This document shows, piece after piece, positions 42,840 to 56,792 of a DNA stretch of 64,000 nt (the first letter of the stretch is position 1; every line of letters starts with the position of its first letter). Both the position numbers and the translations under genes were made by a program. The notes under the pieces were generated by a model that saw only the letters and a list, made by a program, of their open reading frames with translations, searched no databases and had not been told where the DNA came from. This DNA comes from Haberlea rhodopensis (Eukaryota; Streptophyta; Magnoliopsida; Lamiales; Gesneriaceae): the NCBI GenBank assembly GCA_907163345.1, contig CAJQUN010000040.1, positions 1,612,001 to 1,676,000 on the forward strand. The letters run 5' to 3'.

Positions 42840-45800
42840 TGTAAAACATCAATATGGCATGGTGGGGGTAGTGAGATGGGGCCTTCACTAAATATGGAAG
42901 TCATTAAATGAAATTATCTGCTACAATTTGTATAATATTTCTTACTGTACAAGCTAGATACAACTGACACTTAATATTCACAAGTAAAATTTTGTGTATA
43001 ATTTATTTCTTCTGCTGATATATATTTGTGCAGAAAATGGGGATTTCATTCGAAAGTCTCACCACTTGTTTTGTCAAGTGATCGGTGGATTGCCCATCAG
43101 TGGTGGAGCATCTCCGGTTTTTATTGTTTAATAATTTAAAAAAAATTAATTTACACTGTAAAATTGAAACAATGTCCGCAAAATATGACACCGGATGCTG
43201 CAGGATTTTACTAAGGGGACAAAAATATCAAAAGAAAAAATAGAGTAAAAACATTTTAGGAAGTGAAAATAGGGGGTATAATGTAATTTTCAATGGGCAA
43301 AATACAATTTTTAGATAATAAAATGTAATTCTTTTATAAAAAAATTATTTTTAGGAATAAATTTTTTTTTGGCAGGAAGACACTTGCCCACTTCCTCAAT
43401 ATGCATTCCCTGGTGGTCCCCACATATTGTGTTTGTTTGTGAGTGGAAGCAACTGGTCGGTTCAACCGGTCCGATTGTTGATATGTCCGATCCGATTAAC
43501 ACTCTTAAATCAATGCATCAAGAAATCGGAGCTAATCGGCTCGAACCGGTCCAAAACTGGTCAATCGATAAACCATCCAACTAGGTTGAACCGCTGCCAC
43601 CATTTTTTTATTAATTTTTTTCTTGTTTTGCATTTTTTAATATTATTTACTTACAATTTTCACTTTTAACCTTTAACCTTTTATCCTTCCCCTAATAAAT
43701 GTACTGTAAAGCTGTAGAAAAACATACGATGAAAACCCTTTCTCCTTCTCCCTAAATAAACGAAAGACTCGTGTTTATCGCAGTTTCGTCGGAATCCATC
43801 GTCGCCATATACTTGTCATGAGCGTCCATTTGCAACTTTCATCAAGTCAAGGTTGTACTTTTTAATCAAAATTTCCATAGATTTTACTGCTTAGTGGGTT
43901 AATTAATCTCATGTCATGAAGGGCTTGTAATTTCCGTAAGGTTTACTGCTTAATACCTCAAATGGTTTCCATATTGTTTTCTATATTTCTTAGACAGAGC
44001 AAAGCATGGACAGAGGACATTGTTATTATTTAGAATTTGTAATTTTTGTGATATTCTCAACTTTTATTTGGCAACACACGTAGTTTATGTAGTTTTTGGG
44101 ATATTGATCGTTTTGGACATTACTTGTTATTTTTAGATGTTTTATTCCTCTTTTTTTTTTTTGAACATTTTGTTTTGATTTGATGTGGTTGTTTGATGTT
44201 GGACATGTTATATTGGTATAATGATATTTCTTTTATGTTCGATCCGATTTGAAAATCCTGCAATTTAGTATGTCGTATCATAATATCATTGGTCAACCTC
44301 AAGTACTAACAATAAGTCATAATTCAAAACAAAGGATTCTCCAATCTTAATAAATAAATTTAGTCCATAATAATAATGCAAAGGTAATGTTTAAACACAA
44401 ACAAAAACTCCTGGCGTCGACTCTGTTCATAGATCCTAGCATCTTCTTTTGCTTCCTTCTCAATCGTGTTCTTCAATTTCCTTTGTTAGCTTGTTCCAAG
44501 TCCGATGATGAATTATGGATGATGGATCAAGATTGTTCCTAGGGTTAAAAGTGTGTCCAACTGTGATAATTTCGTCCAACAAGTTGTATTTATAGCGGTG
44601 GAGGAAAAAGCTGCCTTATTGGACTCAAATTCTTCAAACGAAACCAAATCTCGTTGGTGGACTCAAATTCTTCAAACGAAACCAAATCTTGAAAAGTTAT
44701 CGCCTACGTTCGATCGGTAGCCTTCAACTTTTGTTCACAATAACTGTTTTGTTTTTGCTCATTCAGGTTTTGGTTTGACCTTTGAACTTTCTTTCATCTT
44801 CTAATTTTAGAATTTCATTTTTATGTAATTTTCGCCATCTTTTCATCATTAATTGGCATATTTTCGTCATTTTTGCTTACTTCTACTTGGATTCCTAAAA
44901 CTTAAAAAATCACATCAAATAGCGTAATATTGTTCAAGAATCACTATAAAAAGTAACGAAAAAACTTAGCAAAACAAGTGCAAAATGACACTTATCAGTG
45001 AACAACTTCTATAGCAAATCATAATATATATATATTTTACAAAAATTAAAATAGATATTGCATAACGCTAATATATCATCGGTTGAACCAGTGGTTCGAC
45101 GGTTCAACCGGTCGAATCAATCGAATTTGTAACCAATAAGACATTAATTTCATATTCCATCCGATTTTGAAAACACTTAGTGGAAGCTCAAGTGAAATAT
45201 AATTGGGTAAACATTCTCACTCTAATTCCGACAAGTAATTGCATAATTAATCATATCATTAAAACAAAAACGCGTGAACTTCCTTCAATTTTTAGGCTTT
45301 TTTTAAAATAATTATATAATCACAAGTAAGAGCAAAAATGATCTAATTATATTATCAATTATTTATTTAGACGTACTTTTTATATATATATATATCTTTC
45401 TCTAATGCAGAAAAAATAATTTTATAATGTAAAGGTTCCTTGTGTTTATAAGAAAGTGAGCTAACAAATTATGCATTACAAATTATTGTTATTAATTAAA
45501 ATGTAGTAGGTTAACATTTAATAGGCTAGACTTGGTCAAACATTAAACTTAACTTGTTAAAAAAAATTATGTCTCTGTTTCTATTTTTTAAAACTATAAA
45601 TAAATTATAATGTCAATCATCATGCCATTGCGAACCTTATGAGCATTTAATTGAGAATTTGCAACTAGGAGATTGTCGGGGTTGACCCTAGCAAAATCAA
45701 CGAGTCTTGGTCTTTTTTTTTTCAGAAAGTCTTTGTCTTTTCGGTGTTATGAGTTAAAAAAAAAATTAATGAATTTGTTATTTAAACTAAAATAAGAAAA

Positions 45801-47288
45801 AAATTAAATTGTCATCAAGTAATTCGAAAGACTACATCTTTGTGCATTTATTTGGCCCGTTAAATTGTCTATTTTATCCTTATTTTTTATATTTTCTTTC
45901 TCATGTTCGCACCTGGGGCCAATAAATTGTAGTATCAGAGTCTCGTTTTAAAATCTTTAAGTATGTTATCTTGTTGCATCTTTGAGTGATCTTTGAAATC
46001 AGAAAATAGTTTTGAGATATATTTTTAGGCATTTTATTTCAGTCTACCAAATTTTTATAGATAGAATGGCTTAAAGAGTGTTGAAATTTTTTTTTTTGAA
46101 ATGAATGCCTAAAAGAATGTAAAAAAAAAACCCATGACTTCAACATCTTTCAAGAATTTAGTGATTCTTCCGTTGGGTTTGTTCACTGGGTTCAGTTTCG
46201 GCTGTCGGGCTTCTCGATATTTCTTATCTATCTGCAAGTACGGCACCAGAGAAGGCAATGGTGGGAACTCAAGCGATAAAAATAGTAACTCTTTCACATA
46301 TGCGAAAGCTAAATGAATTCCTCATCGTGAATGGCCCTATATTCAAGCAATCATATGCATGCCCAAATACAGCTGGACGAAGGACGATATCTCAGCTTGG
46401 TCCACTTGGACAGTAATCTGGTGTCGGAGATTATACGATATGATCCTTAGTAAAAGTTTAATTTTGTAAGGTATAATCTTAAAATAAATATGGCTACAAA
46501 ATCTCGTAATTCTGCTCACCACTATTTGTCATTGAACTTTTCTTTTGCTCAATCTGATTTTTTCTTTTGTCTTCTACCTTTTATTTTAAATTTATTTTAA
46601 ACAATATATATATGAGATACTGGTCATGTTCCGTCAATTGAAGTCAGAGTTCTCTTATCATGTGACGTTATAAACTTTATGCAAATAGTTAAGGAAAGAA
46701 AACTACTCAAGTTTGTGGTGGGTTTAATGCGTGGAGAGGATGCTATCCCCTCATGGTATTCCACCTAGAGCAGCAACCACTCAACCCAAGTTTATTCTAT
46801 CCGAATACTACTCAAATTTTTGCCCTTTTTATTAAAAACTATTGGTATCATCGCACAGTTTAGACACACCACCAAAAGCACCAAAAAATTAAACCACAAA
46901 CATCTTGCATTTTCGTGTTTCGGTTAGATTCAACCCCATATATGAATCTATGTTGGTTATGCACTTGAAGTCAGTTCACTTCAAAACCCAAACTGAAACA
47001 TGTCAAATAGACAAACAAAATCTGTTTTTCCACACGAGGCCCCAAATTAGTATCACAAACTTGACATTACTTTACTAGCAGATTCAATAAACTAACAATC
47101 AATATTAACCAAAACTTTTAGTCCTACCAATCTGAGTCTGTTTCTATATGAAATTACAGGAAAATGTGGTGTCCTGAGCTCTTTCTTTCCCTAAATGGAA
47201 ATATAAAAAAAAAAACCCATGTGTTTTGAATTTGTACAGAAAATAACTAATAAGTGTTTCTTACATTCATATAATTTGGCTATCCACT
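42840..47288. other. Intergenic DNA, no gene recognised
   Basis: AT-rich. A short direct repeat (GGACTCAAATTCTTCAAACG) occurs twice at about 44620-44685. GTAGTATCAGAGTC at about 45931 resembles a primer-binding site of an old LTR element. Phrases of the GGTTCAACCGGTC type at 43457 and 45100 are shared low-grade repeats. The open frames near 46109-46316 have no recognisable domain. Confidence 0.5.
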
Positions 47289-50200
47289 TCACTTACCTAT
47301 CTTTCCATAACTATCTCGCAAAGTAACAATACGATTAAATACTAGCTTTTCAGGCGAAGAATCCTTGTCATCAACTGCAAAGTAGCCTGGAAAAGATTGA
47401 AGATGTATCAAAGTCAGAATACATACTTTCTTCAGTTCAAAACTTAGATTTTAAAATTGTATTTTCATGTTTCATATACGTGTACAATTGCATGCATTAC
47501 AATAATTTATGAATGTGCTAGAAACATTAGTCATTAATCTGCATCAATGAAACAAAATTAAATACCATTTTGGAACAGAAGAATCGGGGAGGACAAAGTA
47601 ACTCCACACGGTTATACCCACCGTGTAACGAGAAGATTTTAGTCTTTTAAGATAAGTATACCAATTAAGGAGAAGACAGTGAATGTTATGATTGGGAAGC
47701 AGGTTCATAAAAAATGAAATGACAATACTGGAAAATTGACAAAGAAATGCGGAGACTGCAACGTTGAGAAGTTTACCTAGTCTCTCAAACTGAAATCTGT
47801 CACCAATTGCAGCATTTTTCAACGAAGGAACAGCATATGCATTTGATATAACAACTTTTGATTGAGGGTTCAAATCACCAAGCCAGTTGTCGAGCTCAGC
47901 AGGATTCTGCTTGCAAAAACACGCATCATTGAAATTTACCATAACATTTTAAAAGAACAAGCAAGATGCAAAATAAGAAAAAAAAACCAGGAAAAAGAGT
48001 GGTGTGCAAAATGCAAACAGTTGCAACCTCAGAATTGAAGAGTTTGTCAAACAGTCTAACTTCAACTGTGAGTGGATCAACGCCGGGAGCAGATTCTGAA
48101 ACCCAGTGCAAAACCCCCTGACGAACAGAATATTAAAGCAGCATAAGCTAAAAGTGACCTGCACTTTTATCACTAAATAATTTCAACCAGAATACCTTTG
48201 GTTTGGATTTCTTAGAGCGATCATACTCTGCACGTATTTCAAGAATGGTCGTGTTATCGTCACCAAGAATTACTTCTGTGCACCGAATAGGATATGCATA
48301 TCTACACGAGGGAAGAAAATTTTATTATTTTGTGCAAACACGAGTAATTGATGAACATGGGTACGTTCAAATAATATGGCACCTTAAAAGGACAGATTTG
48401 CCAGGAGCAAGTCCATAGAAGTCCTTTGAATCTTTAATCCGAAAATCTGATTGTTCAATGTAAACGACACTGGAGAAGGGTATCTGTGGCAGGGGAAAAG
48501 AGGATAAATGTCGAACATCCATAATCACTACTCACTAATGCTATTGTTCATAACTCCAGCAGCCACTTAATGATGCAATAATAATAATAGAAATCGTGCA
48601 AGTCATTTTCATTAACAACAAATACAGATCAAAACCTTAATAAACCTTGTCAAACTGACTATCACAAAAGAAAAACAAGAATTACAGGTTCAACAGAGTA
48701 GTTTATGCCAAAAATCGAAGTATACCTTATAATATGCAGATACATCATCCTCTGGAGCATCAGGCCATTTCTTTGCATCAAGGTCAATTACAGAGGCCTC
48801 CATGTTTATGATGACGACCTGAAACACCGGAACAAACCATATAACATTTGTCATTGTTACCTATACAAATTTATAATTGTGCGTCTAAATTGAAGTTAAA
48901 AACAAAATCCACCCACAAAAATAAATAGATAATTGATTAAGCCACAACCTTTAGTGGGTTTAGCACAACCATTGTTCGAGGTGCCATTTTGTTCAATTCC
49001 TCCCTTACGTGATACTCTAGGCGGTCTAGACGTATCATACTACAGTCACTGTAGTACAGGAAATTAAAGGAATATCAGGGAACAGCCAGAACACATATTT
49101 GTGAAGCACCGAGAACAATAGAAAGCTCTATAACAAAAGCATTTAAACCTTCTCGTGATTCCGATTCCTCGAACAAAAGCATTTATGGAAGGAGCAGTCA
49201 CCCCTCTACGGCGCAATCCAGCAAGAGTCATGAGACGAGGATCATCCCAACCATCAACCCACTTTTCTGTTACCAAACGATTTAACTGCAACAACAAAGC
49301 TAAAGACCAGTTCAAAAGAACTGCAAATGCAATCGAAAAAATGAGTTATAATCATATGCAAGGAAAGTTCTATTCACCTTCCGCTTTGACATCACTGTGT
49401 TAGTGATATTCAATCGAGAGTACTCCCATACATAAGGCTGGTAAAGGCTTAGTGCATCTAACAACCAGTAGTATGATGCTCGTCGTGTCTCAAATTCGAG
49501 TGTACAAAGCTGGACAAATAACCCAATTATCCAAATATAAGTACTTTAAATAAGTATCAATCAAGGAAAACAGAGATTTAGGTATCAAAAACATAAATTT
49601 GGCATGGTTGCAAAATATTGAAAAGAACATCACCTAAGGAAGCAACAAAAATATCTTGTCTTCGATATCCTAAGATAACATTTTACCCCTTCAGGAAGTA
49701 TGTCTCGATAAAAAAAGATACTTAAAACTAGACGTAAAATATTTTCAACCAGAGATAACTTCCAAGAACAAACTGGCGTACCGAATGAGTAATATTTTCA
49801 ATAGAATCAACAACACAATGAGCGTAGTCATAACTTGGATAGATGCACCATTTGTCTCCCGCATGTGGATGAGGTGTGAACTGCAAATTGAAAAGTCAGA
49901 AAGGATGCCATGCACTATCTGAATTCAATAGTCATTTAACTCCAAGTTCAAATACTTGCCTTGATACGATAAGCGATTAGATCGTACATATTGAAATTAT
50001 CACTCTGCATGTCCTGTTTCATTCTTAATGTTGCTTTGCCTTCCTCGATCATTCCCCGCTTCATGTCATCGAACAATTTTAGAGATTCTTCTATGGGTCT
50101 ATCTCTCCAGGGGCTGTTCATCTTCTGTTCACGGTACTCCTTTATCTCTTCAGGTGTCTGCATAAAACAGCAAAGGCTTTTTATGTTGAAATTTGTAACT

Positions 50201-53200
50201 AAATGCCTAGAAGAAAAAATGAGGCAGCAACTAGCTTGGATTCAAATTTATGGTACTTTAACCAATTACCAACATCGTGAATCGTGATGCACTACAACTA
50301 GTGAATAGCTAGAAATGGTTTAGTTGATGGTCAGAATATTCTAGCAAGAAAGCATACAATAACAATTAAACACAAGAAAGGAACTGCAAGTTCTGCAAAA
50401 TCGACCTGATGATCAACATAAGCATGCCCTCTTCGTATCAGCTCCACTGCTAGCTCATAAAGTTCTTGGAAGTAATCACTTGTGTAAGTGATCTATATAA
50501 TTCCACGATAAATTAGATGATACCGCACAAGAAAAATGTCTTATCAGTATGGAAAAAACTATACCTTAAAAGGTTCCCAACCCATCCATCCAACAATCTC
50601 TTCAATATGATCGATGTACTCTTTTTTCTCAGCTTCTGGATTGGTATCATCGTATCTATATATCGAATGTAATTTAGAGTCAGTGATCAAATGACCAGTG
50701 CACAAAATAATAGAGACAGATGATTCTTGAGGTAAATAAGAGAAGTTATTCAAGCACCGAGTCTAAAGAAAGAAATATTGAAAGTATTATCAGCACACAT
50801 TTCTGACCCATTTCAACTATCAAGATCTACAAATGTTGGTGATCATCTTAATTGACCAATATTTCCTACCACAGAAAAACATTTCTTTGGGCACCCAAAA
50901 TAATTTCATCAGATTGGGAATCAATACGCCACACAAATTAAGCAACTAATAAACCTAAAAAGTTATAGTTCCCCAACTTCGAACAATTCCCATCTGGTAG
51001 CTTATAACACATAATATGTAAGACAACAAAAATGATGGTAACTAAACACTCTCGCCCAGTAAGCCCTCAAGGAACTAATCATATAGGTATTAGCAGTCCT
51101 ACCAAAAAAGACATTTCTTTGGGCGCCGAAAATAATTGCATCAGAGTGGGAATCAATACGTCACACAAATTAAACTAATAAACCTAAAAAGTTACAGTTC
51201 CCCAACTTGGAACAACACCAATCTGGTAGCTTACAAAACATAATAATATGTAAGACAATAAAAATGATAGTAAATAAACACTCTGGCCCAGTAAGCCCTC
51301 AAGGAACTAATCATATAGGTATTAGCATTTCCCAACCGGATACGCCATTTTCATGGAAGAAACGTTGTGCTGAGAGTTTACAAAACATGGCACGCCTAAG
51401 CATACAAATGACGCCACTCCAGGAGCTAACAAGCACAAGCAAAAGATAAAGAAATGTGATGATAACAACTTAACTTATTGATAAAATGAGTAAGAATCTA
51501 GAAAAGTCGTATACTTCAACTCTACGTCCCGGGCACCCATAAAAAGTATTTTTTGTCATTTACCTGATTCAGTCAAAGGCACTCTTACATCTCAGCATCT
51601 TTTCAAAAGAAATGGCTTAAGCAATTTCAGTTAGTGTTGCTTTAACTATAAAAAGTAAATCCATTTGTAACCATCAAAATAAACTCCCCATACTCGATAA
51701 ATCTTCTTTACCGCTTCTTAATCTTTGCTATCCTATATGAATACAAACTCCAAATCATGGACTTCACAATTTGGATCGATGGGCAATCATCAGAAGTCAC
51801 TGATTTCAGCGAAGAACATCGATTGACCAGGCAATCAATTCCGTCATTATTCCTCCACAAGCCACATCCCAACAATCAATCCCATAAATACAAAGCGAAA
51901 AGATTTGATGGGTCAAGCGAGAATATTAAAATAAAAAACAAGCACCATCAAGTTCAAAACGTGGTGGTTATAAACTAGAAAATCAATTCATTTATGATAA
52001 CTAAAAAAACCAATAAGTTAAAGCATAAGCAGTCTCAACCTCAGATAGCAGCATCCACCTCTCTCTTTCGCTAGGCCAAAGTCCACAAACATAGCCTACA
52101 AAATTAGTAACCTGGTAAACAGAAAGATCTAATATCTCCAAAGAAAAAGACCTCCAACAGATTAGCCTGAGAATCTGATCACCTTTGCATGACCTATATG
52201 CAAATATCCATTTGGTTCAGGTGGAAAGCGAGTAAAAAAATTTCCTCCAGTAACCTTCAAATGCTTTTCAAGTATTTCCTTTGAATTGCAAGCTCTAAGC
52301 ACGGGACGATCACTAAAGTATATTTCTGTGTGCACCTGAAATCAGTGAGATGCTTAATATACCAAAAAAAAAGAAGAAGAAAGAAAGAAAGAAAGAAATA
52401 GCACAAATAAAATTCCTAAAAGTTGGATACTTATGAATTAGCAACAAAATTCCTAAAGACCCAAAACTGCTACTGATTATTAACGATCAAAATGCACAGC
52501 TACCTACCAATTAGCCAATTTAATCAAAGTTCACTAAGGTCCAACATTTTTTCACTGGAAATAACTGGGTCCTCAAAATTATGCTGATAGATGCATCACA
52601 AAAAAGATCGACGCATTCCAACATATTTTCAGTGGGAATTGTTGGATTTTCCCAAAAAAGCAAACACAGAATACACGGGGACTTTAAGTAAATTCATCGC
52701 AAATAAGATCAATGCATTAACAGTTATCATGTAGAGGCGAAATACATAAAGTATTAAATTAATTTGTTTTAAACAAGCCAAAGAAATTTGAAATTGTTAC
52801 AAGCCTCAACTGGTCAATAAAGGGATAAACAGAAAGAATAGAGAATGAGAGAGAGAAGTTTACTTTATCAAGTACGGAGCTCTTCTACAGATATGTATAG
52901 TTTAAACAGCTCTCACGTCAGTAATATTTTATATAGGCTGAACTAGTCACTAGCTCTATCTGAGAACCTGACTCGTTTGGAAGAGAAGAAAAATCTTGAT
53001 AATATTAATGAAGAGCACAAAGTATTCATAGACTTAATGACCACCTAGTTTCCCTAAATTAAGAAATCAATCTAAGATTTAAACTAATCATACTACAATT
53101 CAAACTAGGATAAAGATTAATCTAATTATCTAATAATAATATCAATCTAAAACATAGACAAAATATAATCTGAAGTATCCAAGTAACTCTCAAAGGGGAC

Positions 53201-56200
53201 ATTTGAGAGTGCTACACTTTCTTTATCTCTCTGACATGTGATTTCGCTAAACAAGATCCTTTGACTTATTAACTTAAGATCCACCTTCAAAATAACATTC
53301 CTACTAAAGTTTCAGAAATCGTGGAATCTATTTAAAGCAATGCAGTTCTTGTAATTCAATAAGATACCCAAATTCCCAAAATTCAAGACTCTCTAGAAGC
53401 ATCCAAAAAGATTATATAAATCATCATTGATACAAATCACACATGGAAATCAATGAATCTAAACCAATCAACTCATACAATATAATATCATAGAATTTCG
53501 AAAAAAAATACCTTAAAGTTCTCCTCTGGTGAAGGAAATATTGAATATGGATTGCTTTCTTCTTCAGATGGTTTCTGCGGAGATGTCTCTACATGAATAG
53601 TTTTGTCCTACCAAATTGAAACACAAGAGAATAAGAGAGGATGAAGATCCCTATAATATGCATTGACGAGAAAAAGTTTACTCATGAATCGTAGACCATG
53701 GACAGATAAAGGTAAAAGTGCATTTCTTGAAAGCATTAATTATATACAAAATTTACCGAGTCCAAAGTTTAGCAGAAAAAAAGTAAAACATTAAACACTT
53801 GCAACAAATTATTTATTGAGAGGAACCCTGTTAGCATGAAAAGCATGGCTTACCTCAGCTTTGATAGGCTTATCTTTCTTCTTTTTAGTGGGCTTCTCAT
53901 TATCTGCCGCAGTTCTTTCACCAAGAAGTGCGTATAATTTCGCATCAACAATTTGCTGATGTCAATAAGTGATACAATTAGCAAACTAGAACTAAAGTTA
54001 TTAGTTAGAGTTTTCATTTTATTTTTGCCGGTGCCATTTCAGTCAACTTGAAACTTGAAAGGTAATCAGGAACGAGGGGTAAGGTAAAGCATACGATAAT
54101 ACTTGCCTTGACAATCTTTGGGTCTGCCCACGGCTGCTTCTTTCTCACGTAACCAAATAGCTCACCAACTGCAACAAAGAGAGTTTTTCAACAAATAGAG
54201 AGGTCATTTCTATTAAACGTAAAGAAAAGCAAAAGAGAGATAAAAGTTTGATGACTCTGAATGTTTCAATGAAAAAGATCATAATTATTAAGAACACACA
54301 GAGTCTACTCCAGATCCATATGCATAATATTAAGTTTTGACCACTGACAAATTAGAAGAATGATTGCATGAATGGGAAAATGGGAACACATACAATTCAT
54401 ATCTGGTGAAGTGTTGAGTGCGGAGTATGGAGTGCAGAGTGGAAGTAATAACAACAGTAAACAAAACTAATTACCCATGCTCTGAAACCAACAAACATTC
54501 AATTGAAATTAAGAAACAAAGCATATAAAAGTGAATTTATAATGAAACAACAAATATAATCAGGCTTCTGGATCGAATGTGTAGTAGAAACTAAATGATG
54601 ACCACTGTTAACTTATATCGATCTGGGTAACCGTCTATGTTAAGTTAAGAAACAAATCACTGGGGTGTCATGTGTGTCACTAGAGTACATTTCTGACAAA
54701 CGAAATCTTGTCCGATTAATGAAGTGCTGGTTTTCTCCTTAAAGGACACAAAATCCACAATCAATCAATTAAGATAACGAAATAAAAAAACATTAGTATC
54801 TCAAGATAAATATTAAGTTTACTTTTATACTCCGGAAATAAACAATCCATTTATGTGCAGTTTAACTGGAAATTTTTTTGCTTTTCTAGCCATTAATGAA
54901 CTAAACATGTTACACAATCATATCGGTTTTTAGCTTCATGTAACCTATTAACAAGAAAAACAAACCATTTGTTCGATATCGCTGCTCCAAAATAAAAGAC
55001 TTCTTCTCTTCAAAAATCTCATCAACCACAACTTCAATGTCTTGTGTGGAGGTCTCAACTCCTATAAACATATTAAATTCAAGAATGGCTAAAAACTCAG
55101 TAAACATTTCACGTTAAAACCAATCTAACCTTAATCTTCAACACTTAAGTATACATTGAAAATGTGAATCATTATTAATTATTTCATACCAACGCCACAA
55201 GCAGCTTCAAAATCATCAATTTTAAAGCTATCAGAAGCAGTAGCAGCAAGAAATGAAAAGGCCGCTTCCAACTGAGCAGGAGATTTAACCTGGACAAGAA
55301 AACTATGACAATTCCATTGAAAATAAACTGATTTTTTTACTGCAGGCAACTAAAAAATATTTAAAAAGTAGGACATGTGACCGCAAACATACAGGATTAC
55401 AGATAGACAACATTACAAACCTTTGATGAAACAATATATTTAAGCAGTGCAGGTCGATGCACAAGAGCATTTGTGGGGAATTTTGTAGCAACCTGCAAAT
55501 AAATAGAATTATCTGTTTCAACTGGTTAATTTAATAGAAATGAACCAAGAGAAGACCAATTAGTACATGGATAAAATCAGATGCACTTGAATATTCAAAG
55601 ATTAACAGATCATCAATAATACACTAACAAATACCGTGTAAAGCAGATTCCCAACAGCACGATCGCAACCATCAGTTACAGCTGCCTGAAATACAGTTTC
55701 CAGGATCAGATGCACTTAAATTTTTCATCTTAATCCACCAATTTTCAGTCACTATACAAACACTAGAAATATCCCAAGTTATAAAGCAGAGCCACACATA
55801 TTAACTGAGTGAATAATCCTCTAGCCAAAAGCATGTTCTTGCACGTCTTTCACAATAAAGTTCCATTTCAAATATTTAAATCAAATGTAGTCACCCCTCA
55901 ACAAGCAGCAAGTAGAGATTTTTAAGTTTGAAAGTATCTTTAATTACTCAAAAAGTGAACCAATAAACATAAAGTGATAAAAAAATCATGCACGCATGAT
56001 TTGAGTTAGTTGCATAGGAAATCATCTGAGGTACCCTTTTGAGTTGATATAAATATCAATAAACTTAAAGAGATGAAAAAAATCATAAATGCATGATTTG
56101 AGTTGGTTGCATAGGAAATAAGCTAAGGGATTCTTTTACTGCCATTTTTGTTGAAGCCATAAAATTTAACCCACAAATGGTAAACATTAACAGGTTCCAA

Positions 56201-56792
56201 AGAGCCTTTCCTTTATTATCCAGTTTACTGAATTACCGCTACAAAATAATGAAATTCTCCGAGCCCGAAACACAGTTCCACATTCAAAAACAACAGAACA
56301 ATATTAAGTATTAAAAAACTAAAAATTAACATCAATCTCATCCTGAAAATCTATCAATGAATTCAAAACTGTAGTATAACCCAATCAAATATAATTTGAA
56401 CTATCAATTTTTCCAGAAATCAAGCCAAAAAGTGATGAAATTTTCAGAAATGACAACAAAACCAACACGTAACATAGCCGTGCCCGAAGATTAGCTGAAA
56501 CTACTTCGTTCATGCTAACAACATTCTCCCCGCACCAATTTTCAAATCAGCCCAGTAAAAAAAATCACCCACTTCAAATCCCACATGCGTAAACAACAAA
56601 TCACACACAAAAAAGCACACCATAATCACCTACACACACATGCACACACCATACCTCGTGAATCACGGCAATGAGATTAGCAGTAACTTTGTTGTTCGCA
56701 GTGGTGTTTTCAGCTGTCCTTTCATCTAAACCAATCTTCAGAAACAAATCCAAAGCCTCATCGCCGCCAATTCCGCCTTCTTTCCTCACCAT
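47289..56792 (-). CDS. Glutaminyl-tRNA synthetase, cytosolic type
   Basis: Twenty-three exons encode 795 aa, the length known for Arabidopsis GlnRS (OVA9). Exons (minus): 56792-56655, 55685-55635, 55492-55421, 55289-55190, 55061-54966, 54168-54107, 53955-53854, 53607-53512, 52335-52183, 52095-52040, 50655-50565, 50492-50406, 50157-49960, 49880-49782, 49509-49378, 49285-49149, 49048-48949, 48818-48726, 48483-48383, 48301-48196, 48117-48028, 47906-47777, 47386-47289. The N-terminal appended domain (EALDLFLKIGLDERTA) binds RNA in eukaryotic GlnRS. A lysine-rich linker follows (KPTKKKKDK, about 203-220). The class I catalytic core has HIGH (about 285-288) and MSKRK (about 507-511) signatures, then the anticodon-binding beta-barrel (GDRFQFERLG) and a conserved C-terminus (LRDSYGK). 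It charges tRNA-Gln with glutamine. Introns after exons 6 and 13 have GC donors (AAG|GCAAGT). All frames are intact. Confidence 0.96.
50864..51326. repeat. 232-bp tandem duplication inside GlnRS intron 10
   Basis: Two copies (about 50864-51094 and 51095-51326) share CATTTCTTTGGGC, GGGAATCAATACG and CAAGGAACTAATCATATAGG, with about 10% difference. No coding content. Intron 10 is the longest GlnRS intron at 1,384 bp. Confidence 0.85.

Noticed and set aside
47544..56792. Individual small open frames in the GlnRS region as genes
   Set aside because: All those with protein similarity are exons of the single 23-exon GlnRS model. The others (for example 51207-51449) are intron frames.
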